From Streptococcus australis (GTDB lineage Bacteria; Bacillota; Bacilli; Lactobacillales; Streptococcaceae): a stretch of 64,000 nucleotides of DNA. Within the stretch, counting starts at the first letter, position 1, and each line of letters opens with the position of its first letter. Below, piece by piece: positions 45,343 to 54,843 of the stretch. The stretch is from NCBI RefSeq assembly GCF_003943615.1, contig NZ_RJPZ01000004.1, positions 62,001 through 126,000 of the forward strand, read 5' to 3'. Both the position numbers and the translations under genes were made by a program. The notes under the pieces are model-generated. The model saw nothing but the letters and a program-made list of their open reading frames with translations. It was not told the DNA's origin and did not search any database.

Positions 45343-47562
45343 CTAGCCGTTGGTACGCTTAACAGAGTAAACCTCCGGCACACTCTTAATCTTATCCACA
45401 ACCGTTGTCAACATAGACAGGTTTGGAATCCCGAAGGAAATGTGGATATTGGCAAATTTCATATCTTTGGTTGGTTGGGCATTGACAGTTGAGATCATCT
45501 TAGCCGTATTAGAGAGGACTTGAAGGACATCATTGAGAAGGCCTGCACGGTTGAGGCCGTAGATATCGATATGGGCGATGTAATCCTTGGTCGTGTTATT
45601 GTCTTCCCACTCGACGTCGATCAAGCGTTGCTCGTAGTTGTCTTGGGCCCGCAGATTCATACAGTCTTGACGGTGAATGGCAACCCCACGTCCTTTGGTA
45701 ATGTAACCGACAATTGTATCTCCTGGGACGGGATTGCAACACTTAGCAATCCGGATCAAGAGACCAGAAGCCCCTTGGATGACCACGCCACCTTCATGGC
45801 GAACCTTGAGGGTGTCTTTTTTGTTTTCAACCTTGACCTCGCCACCTTTGACTAGCTCTTCAGCTTCCGCACGCGCCTTGGCCTTTTCCTCTTCGCGGCG
45901 CTCTTCTTCCGTCAAACGGTTAAAGACAGAGATGGCTCCTACTTCTCCAAAACCGATGGCCGCAAATAAGGCATCTTCGGTCTTGTAGCTGGTCTTTTGC
46001 AAAACCTTGTCCATGTGCTTCTTGTCCATGAACTTGTTGGCAATCATATCATGCTCATGGAACTGGGCCATGAGCAACTCTCGTCCACGGTTGATCGAGA
46101 GTTCCTTGTCTTGGTTCTTAAAGAATTGGCGGATCTTATTGCGGGCCTTGCTGGTCTTGACGATATTGAGCCAGTCACGACTTGGTCCAAATGAATTTGG
46201 ATTGGTGATGATTTCAACCTGGTCACCCGTTTTCAGCTTAGTAGTCAAAGGAACCATACGGCCATTAACCTTGGCACCAGTCGCTTTTTCCCCGATCTTG
46301 GTATGAATCTCATAGGCAAAGTCAATCGGTCCAGAATCCTTTGGAAGAGAACGAACCGCTCCATCTGGAGTAAAGACATAAATCTCTTCAGCCAGATAGT
46401 TTTCTTTGACCGTATCGACAAATTCCTTGGCATCATCCGCCTGGTCTTGGAGTTCCATCATCTCCTTGATCCAGTTCATCCCAATAGCCGATTCTTTGCT
46501 GTTGACTTGGCCCTTGATTCCTTTCTTATAAGCCCAGTGTGCCGCAACCCCGTACTCAGCAACCTCGTGCATTTCCTTTGTACGGATCTGGAACTCGATG
46601 GGACCTTTTGGACCGTAAACAGTGGTATGGATGGACTGGTAACCATTGGCCTTCCGATTGGCGATGTAGTCCTTGAAACGGCCTGGCATCGGCTTCCACA
46701 ACTCGTGGATATAGCCCAGCATGGCATAGACATCGCTCGGTGATTCCAGGATACAGCGAATGGCAATCAAATCATAGATTTCATCAAAGCGCTTCTTCTT
46801 ATCCTGCATCTTGCGGTAGATGGAGTAGATATGCTTAGGACGACCATAGATTTTCCCATAGAGGTGGCGTTCTGCCGCATAGGACTCGATCTTTTGGACA
46901 ACTTCTTCTACCAAGGCTTCCCGCTCGCGACGCTTCTCCTTCATCATATGGGAAATTTTATAGAACTCGACTTCATTCAGATAACGGAAGGATAGATCTT
47001 CCAATTCCCACTTGACGCTAGAAATCCCGAGACGGTGGGCTAGCGGTGCATAGATTTCCATGGTTTCCTGGGAAATCCGTTCTTGCTTGTCCTTGCGTAA
47101 ATGCTTCAAAGTCCGCATGTTGTGCAAGCGGTCTGCTAGCTTGACTAAAATGACACGGATATCTTGAGACATGGCCATGAGCATCTTGCGGTGGTTCTCT
47201 GCCAACTGCTCTTCATGGGACTTGTATTTGACCTTCCCGAGCTTGGTCACTCCATCAACAATCACTCGGACATCATGTCCAAATTCGCGTTCTAAATCAT
47301 CTAGGGTCGCGTCTGTATCCTCGACAACGTCGTGCAAAAAACCACAGGCAACGGTCACAGCATCCAACTTCAATTTTGCCAAAATGCCGGCAACTTGAAT
47401 AGGGTGGATGATATAGGGTTCACCTGATTTACGGAATTGCCCACTATGGCAGTCGACTGCATAAAGGAGAGCTTTTTCTACAAATGCAACATCCTCTCCC
47501 GACAAGTATTTTTTGGTAAGGGCAATAACCTGGCCCCCTGTTAAAGGTTCTTCTTTCGGCAT
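45343..47562 (-). CDS. rel: Bifunctional (p)ppGpp synthetase/hydrolase Rel
   Basis: Makes and degrades the stringent-response alarmone. Order: HD hydrolase domain (HPIQVAGILAKL, HDVVEDTDATLDDL; residues about 30-180), synthetase domain (GRPKHIYSIYRKMQ near 240, YQSIHTTVYGPKG near 310), TGS (near 390-450), a zinc-finger-like region with CCNPVPGD, and a C-terminal ACT domain. 739 residues is standard for streptococcal RelA/Rsh. Both active sites look intact. Confidence 0.96.
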   Translation of the reverse strand: MPKEEPLTGGQVIALTKKYLSGEDVAFVEKALLYAVDCHSGQFRKSGEPYIIHPIQVAGILAKLKLDAVTVACGFLHDVVEDTDATLDDLEREFGHDVRVIVDGVTKLGKVKYKSHEEQLAENHRKMLMAMSQDIRVILVKLADRLHNMRTLKHLRKDKQERISQETMEIYAPLAHRLGISSVKWELEDLSFRYLNEVEFYKISHMMKEKRREREALVEEVVQKIESYAAERHLYGKIYGRPKHIYSIYRKMQDKKKRFDEIYDLIAIRCILESPSDVYAMLGYIHELWKPMPGRFKDYIANRKANGYQSIHTTVYGPKGPIEFQIRTKEMHEVAEYGVAAHWAYKKGIKGQVNSKESAIGMNWIKEMMELQDQADDAKEFVDTVKENYLAEEIYVFTPDGAVRSLPKDSGPIDFAYEIHTKIGEKATGAKVNGRMVPLTTKLKTGDQVEIITNPNSFGPSRDWLNIVKTSKARNKIRQFFKNQDKELSINRGRELLMAQFHEHDMIANKFMDKKHMDKVLQKTSYKTEDALFAAIGFGEVGAISVFNRLTEEERREEEKAKARAEAEELVKGGEVKVENKKDTLKVRHEGGVVIQGASGLLIRIAKCCNPVPGDTIVGYITKGRGVAIHRQDCMNLRAQDNYEQRLIDVEWEDNNTTKDYIAHIDIYGLNRAGLLNDVLQVLSNTAKMISTVNAQPTKDMKFANIHISFGIPNLSMLTTVVDKIKSVPEVYSVKRTNG

Positions 47563-47794
47563 CTAGTTTTCTCCACTTTCTTGCCTTCTATTCTATCACT
47601 TTTAGCTCTATATGAAAACTAGTCCGATTGACTTTCATGCTATTTGAGGAGCTTCCCAGCAATAGCAGCTCGAAATCCCGAACGTAGGTTGTCTTTTTTC
47701 ATAAAGATTCCATTTTTTTACGAAATTCATCAATTTGTAATATATAAAAAATAAGAAAACGAATCCATTCTGAACAAAATAAGATATAGAAGAA
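47563..47794. other. Intergenic region between rel and rsmE
   Basis: About 230 nt, presumably holding the rel promoter. A/T-rich towards the rsmE side; no ORF with a ribosome site and no repeat recognised. Confidence 0.5.
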
Positions 47795-47820
47795 ACGCGT
47801 GAAGATCTACCTTCACGCGT
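47795..47820. terminator. Terminator overlapping the rsmE stop
   Basis: Perfect stem ACGCGTGAAG / CTTCACGCGT with a 6-nt loop. The arm nearest rsmE encodes its last codons and stop. A good T run follows on the plus side, a weaker TTTCTTCT on the minus side. Confidence 0.7.
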
Positions 47821-48562
47821 TTTTCATTAATTCTGTAACAACACTCACTGCGCTAAGGGCATAGAGTGGGGCGGTTTCTGCTCGTAGGATACGAGGCCCA
47901 AGGCCTGCAAGGACTGCTCCTTTAGCTTCAAAACTTTCAATTTCAGCAGGTGAAAGACCACCTTCCGGTCCAAAGATAAAGAGAACCTTGCTCCCTTTTT
48001 CAAGACCACTTACAGCTTGTACAAGAGCAGCGCTTTCGCCTTCTTTGGCCGACTCTTCATAGGCCACCACGGTGCGGTCAAACTGGTCGAGTTGGGCTAG
48101 AAAGTCTGCCTTTTTCTCAAAAAGGGCAATGATTGGAACAAGATTCCGCTTGCTTTGCTCTGCTGCTCCAAGGGCAATTTTTTCTAGTTTTTCAACCTTT
48201 TTACCCAATTTCTTGCCATCCCACTTGGCAACTGACCAATCGGCAGGAAAGGCCCAAATTTGACTAGCACCCAGTTCCGTCACCTTTTGAGTGATAAACT
48301 CGAGTTTATCTCCCTTGGGAAAGCCTGATGCGATGGTCACTTGGACTGGCAGTTCCACATTGTCAGCTAATTCTTTGATTAGCTCCAACTGACGAGCCTC
48401 CACATTGACCACGCGCGCCAAACGCTTGATCCCATCATCAAAGACTAGGGTCACCTGGTCATCTTCTTTCAAGCGCATGACCTGAAACATGTGCTTGCTA
48501 GTTTCCTTATCCTCGATAGTGACAGGTGAGCTAGCCAAACCTTTTACAAAATACTGTTGCAT
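47813..48562 (-). CDS. rsmE: 16S rRNA (uracil-1498-N3)-methyltransferase
   Basis: SPOUT-class methyltransferase modifying U1498 of 16S rRNA. The knotted SAM site appears as FIFGPEGGLSPAEIE near residue 195 and LGPRILRAETA near 224; an N-terminal PUA-like domain precedes it. 249 residues from the ATG at 48562, which has GGAGG 5 nt upstream; the TTG-started extension covers the ribosome site. It begins 1 nt after the prmA stop, the standard pairing. Confidence 0.94.
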   Translation of the reverse strand: MQQYFVKGLASSPVTIEDKETSKHMFQVMRLKEDDQVTLVFDDGIKRLARVVNVEARQLELIKELADNVELPVQVTIASGFPKGDKLEFITQKVTELGASQIWAFPADWSVAKWDGKKLGKKVEKLEKIALGAAEQSKRNLVPIIALFEKKADFLAQLDQFDRTVVAYEESAKEGESAALVQAVSGLEKGSKVLFIFGPEGGLSPAEIESFEAKGAVLAGLGPRILRAETAPLYALSAVSVVTELMKNA

Positions 48563-48563
48563 G

Positions 48564-49514
48564 CTAGCCTCCAATCACACCAGAAATATCCTTAGTTTTT
48601 TTGAAGACACAGGCATTCCACTCACCTTGGATCATGTGGGTTTCAAGGAAAAATCCAGCTGCTTCTGCTGACTCACGGACCATGTCCCACTTGTCCTTAA
48701 TAATGCCACTCATGATGAGGTAGCCTTCATCCTTGACCAAGCGATAAGCATCATCCGTCAGATGAATGAGGATATCCGCCAAGATATTGGCCACGATAAC
48801 ATCTGCCTCAATCTCCACACCTTTGAGCAAATCACCTGGGGCTACATGGATATTTTCCATGCTAGGATTGAGCTCAATATTTTCTTGAGCGACTCGAACC
48901 GCTACATCATCCAGGTCATAGGCGAAGATTTCCTTGGCACCTAGAAGTGAGCTAGCAATGGAAAGAACCCCTGAACCTGTCCCCACATCCAGCACTGTTT
49001 CACCACCACGAAGAACCTGCTCCAAGGCAAAGAGGCTCATCTTGGTTGTTGGGTGGGTCCCTGTCCCAAAGGCCATACCAGGATCCAGCTTGATAATCTT
49101 TTCTCCCGCAGTCGCCTCATAGTCCGTCCATGATGGCACAATGGTCAAATCATGAGTGATACGAGCAGGTTCATAGTATTTCTTCCAGTTGTCGGCCCAA
49201 TCTTCCTCAGCCAAGGCAGTCGTGCCAATCTTGATTTCTCCTAAGTCCATAAAGTCGGTCAATTCTGCTAAGCGAGCCTGCAAGTCAGCCTCAACCACTG
49301 CTACATCAACCGTATCCGGATAGTAGGCTGTCACCACGATTTCTTCTTGTTGCTCGACCTCAGGGAAAATCTCACCGAAGCGATCGACGTTGCCCACATA
49401 GTCCATACTGTCTTCGATTGCAACACCTTGCGCACCCAGCTCAATCAAGAGATTAGAGACCAACTCCTCTCCCTCACGCTTGACTGTAACTTTTAACTCT
49501 TGCCATGTTTCCAT
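48564..49514 (-). CDS. prmA: Ribosomal protein L11 methyltransferase
   Basis: Trimethylates lysines of ribosomal protein L11. SAM-binding motif [15 protein letters not shown] is near residue 180, and [10 protein letters not shown] is near 245. 316 residues, normal. The start has an AAGGAG site. It is 10 nt after the GIY-YIG gene and coupled to rsmE. Confidence 0.95.
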   Translation of the reverse strand: METWQELKVTVKREGEELVSNLLIELGAQGVAIEDSMDYVGNVDRFGEIFPEVEQQEEIVVTAYYPDTVDVAVVEADLQARLAELTDFMDLGEIKIGTTALAEEDWADNWKKYYEPARITHDLTIVPSWTDYEATAGEKIIKLDPGMAFGTGTHPTTKMSLFALEQVLRGGETVLDVGTGSGVLSIASSLLGAKEIFAYDLDDVAVRVAQENIELNPSMENIHVAPGDLLKGVEIEADVIVANILADILIHLTDDAYRLVKDEGYLIMSGIIKDKWDMVRESAEAAGFFLETHMIQGEWNACVFKKTKDISGVIGG

Positions 49515-49524
49515 CTGATTCTCC

Positions 49525-50424
49525 TTAACAATCCATTATTTCTTCTAATTCTTTTAAAGTCTTGCCGTCCTTATTTTTCCAATCCGTTCGTCCATTCGTA
49601 TTCATTCCTAGTACAAAAACAGCTGCATAAGATGGACTGGAGAACAGTTGTTTTTCTTGTAAAACACCATTTTTAATCACATTTGATTTGATTAACTCCT
49701 CACGTAATTCTTTTAGACTTGCTGGTATCGCGGATGAATCAACCACATCCACTTGACTTCCTTCTAAAACAACAAACCCTTCTGAAGTATGTTCACAGAT
49801 TGCTTCGATCGTTCTATTTGATTTCTTGGTTTTTCGCTTTAGATAGAGATAAGTTAAATTATCATCAGAAACATTCTGACCTGTTTTCTTGGTCATAGGA
49901 ACAAACACTCGGTACCCTAAGGTCCCTACAATCATCAAAGTGTTTTCCACAACCTCATCTAACTCTGACTGCTTTTCTTCTGTTACATTCCCAGAATTGG
50001 GCTCATTCCCATTTTTTACAATGAAGCGCCCCGCGTCCTTTGCCAGTTGTGTAAACTTATTTTCCAAGTAACTAATTTCTGTGGGACCAAAGGAATTATT
50101 TTGCGTCGTCAAAATGATCACATCATTAAAATAATCTGCATGATTGTCACGAGTATGTTCCTGAACACGTAAAAGGATACCTTCACCATTTTTGCGATTC
50201 GTTGCCTGCCCGATGTAGGTAACATCCTTTTGCTTATTCTCATTACGACCAAATAGGAAATAAATGCCGCTTTGCTTCATTTCATCACGTGATTTTAAAT
50301 CTGCCAATTGAATTCGAGGAATTTTATAAATCACCCCTGTCCAATTCGACAAGGTACATTTAATTATCCCAGTAACTTCTCCATCCATGAGAAACATATT
50401 GATATTCTTACTACGATTTGGCAT
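49525..50424 (-). CDS. GIY-YIG nuclease-like protein with DUF4357
   Basis: A 299-residue protein. The GIY-YIG core appears as [10 protein letters not shown] (near residue 52) and [10 protein letters not shown] (near 70), with a downstream Arg in LLRVQEHTR and a Glu-bearing stretch ISYLENK. The C-terminal ~70 residues match DUF4357 ([12 protein letters not shown], then [11 protein letters not shown] and [14 protein letters not shown]). Such proteins are often found in defence or mobile contexts; here it sits in an operon between a NUDIX gene (it starts at the nucleotide after that stop) and prmA. Role unknown. Confidence 0.85.
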   Translation of the reverse strand: MPNRSKNINMFLMDGEVTGIIKCTLSNWTGVIYKIPRIQLADLKSRDEMKQSGIYFLFGRNENKQKDVTYIGQATNRKNGEGILLRVQEHTRDNHADYFNDVIILTTQNNSFGPTEISYLENKFTQLAKDAGRFIVKNGNEPNSGNVTEEKQSELDEVVENTLMIVGTLGYRVFVPMTKKTGQNVSDDNLTYLYLKRKTKKSNRTIEAICEHTSEGFVVLEGSQVDVVDSSAIPASLKELREELIKSNVIKNGVLQEKQLFSSPSYAAVFVLGMNTNGRTDWKNKDGKTLKELEEIMDC

Positions 50425-50859
50425 CTACCTTACTTCCTCCAAATAATCCCTCAATCTCCCCTGTAGCTGAGGCACTGTCTGTTTAGACTTCAAAAACTCC
50501 TCAATAGGCATCAGTTTATAGGCCTGTCCTTCATCCCCAAAGGTAATATTGTCAAATTGTTCTTGTCTTAGCTGACCAACCATAAAGACCGATTGCTTGT
50601 CTTTAAAGATTACGCTAGGATAAATCTTGCTCCAAAGCAGACAGTCTTCATCTAAATGAATTCCCAGTTCTTCATAAACTTCACGCGCTACACACTCAAA
50701 AGGACTCTCGTCCCCTTCGCGGCCACCACCTGGCAACTCCCACATGTTGGGACAAGGGATATCGTCCTTGTCATCACGTAAGATAGTCAAGACCTTATCC
50801 CCACAAATCAAGGCAATCTTGCAACCTTGGAAATCCATTCTGCTATCTAATAATTCCAT
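50425..50859 (-). CDS. NUDIX hydrolase (MutT-like)
   Basis: Hydrolyses a nucleoside diphosphate-linked substrate. The complete Nudix box is visible: GGGREGDESPFECVA followed by REVYEELGI (near residues 42-65). 144 residues. Directly abuts the GIY-YIG gene, so the two are probably translated together. Substrate not predictable; 8-oxo-dGTP cleaning is one option. Confidence 0.9.
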   Translation of the reverse strand: MELLDSRMDFQGCKIALICGDKVLTILRDDKDDIPCPNMWELPGGGREGDESPFECVAREVYEELGIHLDEDCLLWSKIYPSVIFKDKQSVFMVGQLRQEQFDNITFGDEGQAYKLMPIEEFLKSKQTVPQLQGRLRDYLEEVR

Positions 50860-50908
50860 GATATTTACTCTTTTCTATGATAACAATTACTCTCTAGGAA
50901 AATACGAG

Positions 50909-51451
50909 CTAGCTTTCTTCGATTACTTTTTGGCACTCTGCATCCCAGTATGCCTGCCATCTACCATGTTTTTTCGCAAAATAAACCGTAAACTCATCGT
51001 TTACATAATCTGCAACATAGCGAAGATTAGGCGGGTTTTCCTCAAAACTTAATATCCAAGGATGGAAGTAAAATGTCCTTTCCCACTTCTTCTGAGTATA
51101 GCCGAGATCCTTAGCATACTGAGGGATAGGTTGTTGCATCTCACTTTCCAAATGGGACTGAATGGCATTGTCAAAACTATTCAAACGAGCTAATAGTTGC
51201 TGAAACTGGTCTTCCTCCTCAATTTTGAAAGCACCTATGAACTCAAATTCTGCAAAGTCTATCGAAAAGTCAAATAGTGTGATTTCACCATCCTCAACAC
51301 AGTGACCCACCTCATCAACACGGTCACGAGTTCCAAACTTCAATACTCGCTCGAAATCTAGATCCGCAAAGCGATTGCGAGGAAGGATCGACTCACGCTC
51401 TTGAGATTTTTGGGATTTTTTACTAAATAACCGCTTAAATACCTGAAGCAT
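50909..51451 (-). CDS. Conserved-looking hypothetical protein
   Basis: A 180-residue soluble acidic protein, no signal peptide. A basic start (MLQVFKRLFSKKSQKSQ) leads into a domain with RVDEVGHCVEDGEITLFDF and ends YVADYVNDEFTVYF-KKHGRWQAYW. I do not recognise the family. It stands 22 nt after the M50 peptidase gene and 49 nt before the NUDIX gene, so it is likely part of the same transcription unit. Confidence 0.75.
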   Translation of the reverse strand: MLQVFKRLFSKKSQKSQERESILPRNRFADLDFERVLKFGTRDRVDEVGHCVEDGEITLFDFSIDFAEFEFIGAFKIEEEDQFQQLLARLNSFDNAIQSHLESEMQQPIPQYAKDLGYTQKKWERTFYFHPWILSFEENPPNLRYVADYVNDEFTVYFAKKHGRWQAYWDAECQKVIEES

Positions 51452-51473
51452 CGTACAGCTCTCTTTCCTTTTC

Positions 51474-52547
51474 TCAGCTCACCTGAGTCTGTTCTACCTG
51501 TATTGCTTGTTCCAACTCATCTAACCACTGCTGGTAATAGGCTTTCTCATCCCGCAACATGCGACTTACATCCATCTTCTGTCTAGCAAGCTTGATCGCC
51601 TTGTGGGTCTGGACCAAATCCTTTTTGACGGTAAATTGATACCAAGCTTGGACCGCCTGTATATTGGCCAATTTCATCGACAAAAAAGACTTGACTCGTC
51701 GAATGGTCGCGTATTCCTCTGCTTTTTCATGATCTCCTTCCAACAAGGCGATATGCAGTAGGGACAACTGGGCGGCCGTTTGAATCATCGGATTATCTGC
51801 CCTCTCCAGTAAAGACTGAAAGTGCTCTTTAGCCGCCTCGCGATTGCCCTCTAGAATCAAGACTTCTCCCTGGAGGGCTAAGACCCCCTCCACAAAGCCT
51901 CCTTGCACCTCCTCAGGAACAGGTCTAACAAAATCTCTTAGATCGTAATCTTCTGGTGCTAGCAGGGTCTGAGCAGAATGGCGGAGTCCGAGATAAGCAT
52001 AGACCACATTTTCAGGATGGTGAATCAATTCTAAAATTTTAGCTCCATCTGTAATCCCAAGGGGGAGAGCATTGGCCAAAATGAAGGAGAGATTAAGACA
52101 AATCCAAGTGCCTGCAAAATACCAACTCTGTGTTAGAACTCCAAAGAGGATGGATACGATAAGCAAAGTCAAATGAACCAATATCCCACCGGAAAGCATC
52201 AGGATCATTCGTTGGTCACTTTCATCCTCTTTTAGTCCAATATACTGGGCACCGACATTTTTCAGAACTGCCGTGTGGCTAAGACGAAACTTCCCTGCTT
52301 TTTTAGTCAGGAGAAAATTTCCCAAGCCTAAAGCGACGAGCCGATAGCCTGTCAGATAACCACAAAAAGCATGTCCCAGTTCATGGAGAATGAAAATGAG
52401 ATACATGCTAGAAAAAGTGAAGAGATAGCCTGGTACAAAAACCAGTTGAAAACCTAACTCCGTAAAGGCTATCGTCCCCAAGGAAAAAGCACCCATCAAG
52501 AGAAGAAACGATAGACCATAAACAAGATAGATCCCAATTTTTTTCAT
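51474..52547 (-). CDS. M50-family membrane metallopeptidase with helical-repeat tail
   Basis: Site-2-protease-like membrane protein. The zinc motif HELGH is near residue 55 in a membrane segment, and a second metal motif NALPLGITDGAKI is near 185. About five membrane helices occupy residues 1-190; the remaining ~160 residues are soluble and look like TPR-type helical repeats (GNREAAKEHFQSLLERA, EGDHEKAEEYATIRR). The start is the ATG at 52547, 5 nt after GGGAG. 357 residues. No PDZ domain, unlike RseP. The target is unknown; the repeats suggest a bound partner protein. Confidence 0.85.
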   Translation of the reverse strand: MKKIGIYLVYGLSFLLLMGAFSLGTIAFTELGFQLVFVPGYLFTFSSMYLIFILHELGHAFCGYLTGYRLVALGLGNFLLTKKAGKFRLSHTAVLKNVGAQYIGLKEDESDQRMILMLSGGILVHLTLLIVSILFGVLTQSWYFAGTWICLNLSFILANALPLGITDGAKILELIHHPENVVYAYLGLRHSAQTLLAPEDYDLRDFVRPVPEEVQGGFVEGVLALQGEVLILEGNREAAKEHFQSLLERADNPMIQTAAQLSLLHIALLEGDHEKAEEYATIRRVKSFLSMKLANIQAVQAWYQFTVKKDLVQTHKAIKLARQKMDVSRMLRDEKAYYQQWLDELEQAIQVEQTQVS

Positions 52548-52565
52548 AAACTCTCCCACTTATTT

Positions 52566-53036
52566 CTAATATCTCGGATAAGGGTAAAAGGTGCTTTCTT
52601 CCAGGCCGACTTTACCTTCTTCAAAGACTTCTTGATTCCAGACGATCTCAAAGCTCTCTGCTTCTTCGTCTGCTAAGAAATCCATGAGGTCATCCAAGGC
52701 CAGCTCGGCTGTATCTTTGAGGAAGGTCGCAAAGTAAGCTAGAAACTCCCGAGACAAGCCTTTTTTCGGTTCATAAGGAATCGCCGTTAAATAGGCATCA
52801 TCTTCCACATGCGACTTTGCTGGATTGTAGAAGATAACAGCTTCTTCAAAGAAGATATCTTCGTCAGACTCTTCCCCCGACTCATCGACCAAGGCAACCC
52901 CTCCCGTATTCTGTGCTTCCAAGAGAAAAGCCACTTCTACCGCATGATTTTTCTTATCCCAATTGATCTCAAAGTCAAAGGGAAAGACCTTTTCCATTTC
53001 CTCTTCTAAAACATCCAAAAATCCATATTTAGACAT
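52566..53036 (-). CDS. DUF3013 family protein
   Basis: A 156-residue, very acidic cytoplasmic protein matching the streptococcal DUF3013 family (YGFLDVLEEEMEKVFPFDFE at the start, FYPYPRY at the end). No catalytic motif visible. It begins the minus-strand run leading through the M50 peptidase to rsmE and is divergent from rarA. Confidence 0.8.
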   Translation of the reverse strand: MSKYGFLDVLEEEMEKVFPFDFEINWDKKNHAVEVAFLLEAQNTGGVALVDESGEESDEDIFFEEAVIFYNPAKSHVEDDAYLTAIPYEPKKGLSREFLAYFATFLKDTAELALDDLMDFLADEEAESFEIVWNQEVFEEGKVGLEESTFYPYPRY

Positions 53037-53150
53037 CGTGTCCTCTTTCTAATTTCCCACTCTTAGAGCGGAATATGATACAATAGTTACTACAATCTTA
53101 CCATAAAAACTGCCTCTTTTAAAGGAGACAAAGCTAGAAAGGAGACCCTC

Positions 53151-54422
53151 ATGCCGGACAATCTCGCCCTGCGCATGCGCCCCAAAACCATTGATCAGGT
53201 CATCGGACAAGAACACCTGGTCGGACCAGGGAAAATCATCCGCCGCATGGTGGAGGCCAATCGTCTCTCGTCCATGATTCTCTTTGGCCCACCAGGGATT
53301 GGCAAGACCAGTATTGCTTCTGCCATCGCGGGTACGACTAAGTATGCCTTTCGGACCTTCAATGCAACCGTCGACAGCAAAAAACGCCTGCAAGAGATCG
53401 CAGAGGAAGCCAAGTTTTCAGGTGGCTTAGTCCTGCTTTTGGATGAGATCCATCGCCTCGATAAGACCAAACAAGATTTTCTCCTGCCTTTGCTCGAAAG
53501 CGGTCTGGTCATCATGATCGGCGCAACGACTGAGAATCCTTTCTTCTCCGTGACGCCTGCCATTCGCAGTCGGGTACAGATTTTTGAGTTGGAACCCTTG
53601 ACCAATGAGCAGGTCAAAGAGGCTATCCAGTTGGCTCTTAGCGACTCTGAGCGGGGCTTTGACTTTCCTGTAACCCTCGACGAGGATGCCTTGGATTTCA
53701 TCGCCACTTCGACCAATGGAGACCTGCGTTCTGCCTATAACTCTCTCGATTTAGCCGTCCTCTCTACCAAGGAAGGGGAGGATGGCGTTCGCCACATCAG
53801 TCTCGACATCATGGAAAACAGCCTCCAGCGCAGCTACATCACCATGGACAAAGATGGAGACGGCCACTACGACGTCCTCTCTGCTCTTCAAAAATCCATC
53901 CGCGGATCCGATGTTGATGCTAGTCTCCACTATGCCGCACGTTTGATTGAAGCCGGTGATCTACCCAGCTTAGCTCGTCGCTTGACGGTCATTGCCTACG
54001 AAGATATCGGCCTGACCAATCCAGATGCGCAGATCCATACGGTGACAGCTCTCCAAGCAGCGGAGCGGATCGGCTTCCCCGAAGCCCGCATCCTCATCGC
54101 CAACATCGTCATTGATCTGGCCCTTTCACCCAAGTCCAACTCGGCTTACGTCGCCATGGACAAGGCCTTGGCTGACCTCCGGAAGTCGGGCAACCTTCCC
54201 ATCCCTCGCCATTTACGGGATGGCCACTATGCCGGAAGCAAGACCTTGGGGAATGCCCAAGATTACAAATACCCCCACAATTATCCTGGTAATTGGGTCC
54301 AACAGGACTACCTACCAGACAAGCTGAAGGGTACCTCCTATTTCACTCCTAATGAAAATGGCAAATACGAGAGAGCTCTAGGGACGACAAAAGAGAAGAT
54401 TGATCAACTCAAGAAAAGGTGA
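53151..54422 (+). CDS. rarA: Replication-associated recombination protein A (AAA ATPase)
   Basis: Clamp-loader-related ATPase (MgsA/RarA) acting at stalled replication forks. Walker A GPPGIGKTS is near residue 48, Walker B LLLDEIHR near 97, sensor RSRVQIFEL near 140, and the C-terminal tetramerisation region with YEDIGLTNPDAQ and the ending HNYPGNWVQQDYLP. 423 residues, normal. AAGGAG precedes the ATG, and TGATACAAT lies upstream as an extended -10. Confidence 0.95.
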   Translation: MPDNLALRMRPKTIDQVIGQEHLVGPGKIIRRMVEANRLSSMILFGPPGIGKTSIASAIAGTTKYAFRTFNATVDSKKRLQEIAEEAKFSGGLVLLLDEIHRLDKTKQDFLLPLLESGLVIMIGATTENPFFSVTPAIRSRVQIFELEPLTNEQVKEAIQLALSDSERGFDFPVTLDEDALDFIATSTNGDLRSAYNSLDLAVLSTKEGEDGVRHISLDIMENSLQRSYITMDKDGDGHYDVLSALQKSIRGSDVDASLHYAARLIEAGDLPSLARRLTVIAYEDIGLTNPDAQIHTVTALQAAERIGFPEARILIANIVIDLALSPKSNSAYVAMDKALADLRKSGNLPIPRHLRDGHYAGSKTLGNAQDYKYPHNYPGNWVQQDYLPDKLKGTSYFTPNENGKYERALGTTKEKIDQLKKR

Positions 54423-54451
54423 TATCGGTTCCAAAAAATTGAGATTTTCTC

Positions 54452-54479
54452 TTGAAATTTTTTTGAAATATGGTATCAT
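54452..54479 (+). promoter_or_regulatory. Promoter of the 6S RNA gene
   Basis: TTGAAA, 16-nt spacer, TATCAT with an upstream TG (extended -10). Predicts a start near 54487. Confidence 0.65.
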
Positions 54480-54486
54480 ATACATA

Positions 54487-54684
54487 TAGAAACGCTGTGG
54501 TGTACGACTTCACACTTAAGTGTTGACCGACTATTTTTTGTATTATTAGGGAAACAAAGGACTTCTAACAGCATGCAGGCCGTATCACGCGGAAGCAGCT
54601 TCAGTTAGAGCAAGTTGCCCACCTGCTTAATTGCGCGGGTTCAATACAAACCGTGAAGTTTCGGCACCAATACAGCTTTTTTTT
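54487..54684 (+). ncRNA. ssrS: 6S RNA
   Basis: Mimics an open promoter and binds vegetative RNA polymerase holoenzyme. The ends pair: GCTGT-GGTG (54494-54502) with CACC-ACAGC (54665-54676), followed by eight T. The internal sequence (CGACTTCACACTTAAGTG, then GGTTCAATACAAACC near the 3' side) is long and only partly paired in the centre, as expected for 6S RNA, and its place just before tRNA-Lys matches streptococcal genomes as I recall them. The terminator T run touches the tRNA gene. Confidence 0.82.
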
Positions 54685-54757
54685 GCCTCCTTAGCTCAGT
54701 TGGTAGAGCAGTAGACTCTTAATCTATGGGTCGCAGGTTCGAGCCCTGCAGGGGGCA
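54685..54757 (+). tRNA. tRNA-Lys (anticodon CTT)
   Basis: Complete cloverleaf: acceptor GCCTCCT / AGGGGGC, D arm AGCTCAGTTGGTAGAGC, anticodon loop CTCTTAA giving anticodon CTT, T arm GCAGGTTCGAGCCCTGC. It begins at the base following the 6S terminator T run. Its 3' end is the attachment site of the mobile element to the right. Confidence 0.95.
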
Positions 54758-54825
54758 TCTAAATCAACAGGAAGAAGCCTTGATTTACAAGGCTTTTTTG
54801 CTTGTCTAGAACTGATTTGCCCCAT
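54747..54825. repeat. Left attachment repeat (attL) in the tRNA-Lys 3' end
   Basis: A 79-bp stretch starting TGCAGGGGGCATCTAAAT is repeated at 61192-61270 with three mismatches. It includes the last 11 bases of the tRNA and a terminator hairpin AAGCCTTG / CAAGGCTT (54775-54799). Confidence 0.85.
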
Positions 54826-54843
54826 CATTTGCCCCACATTTTT

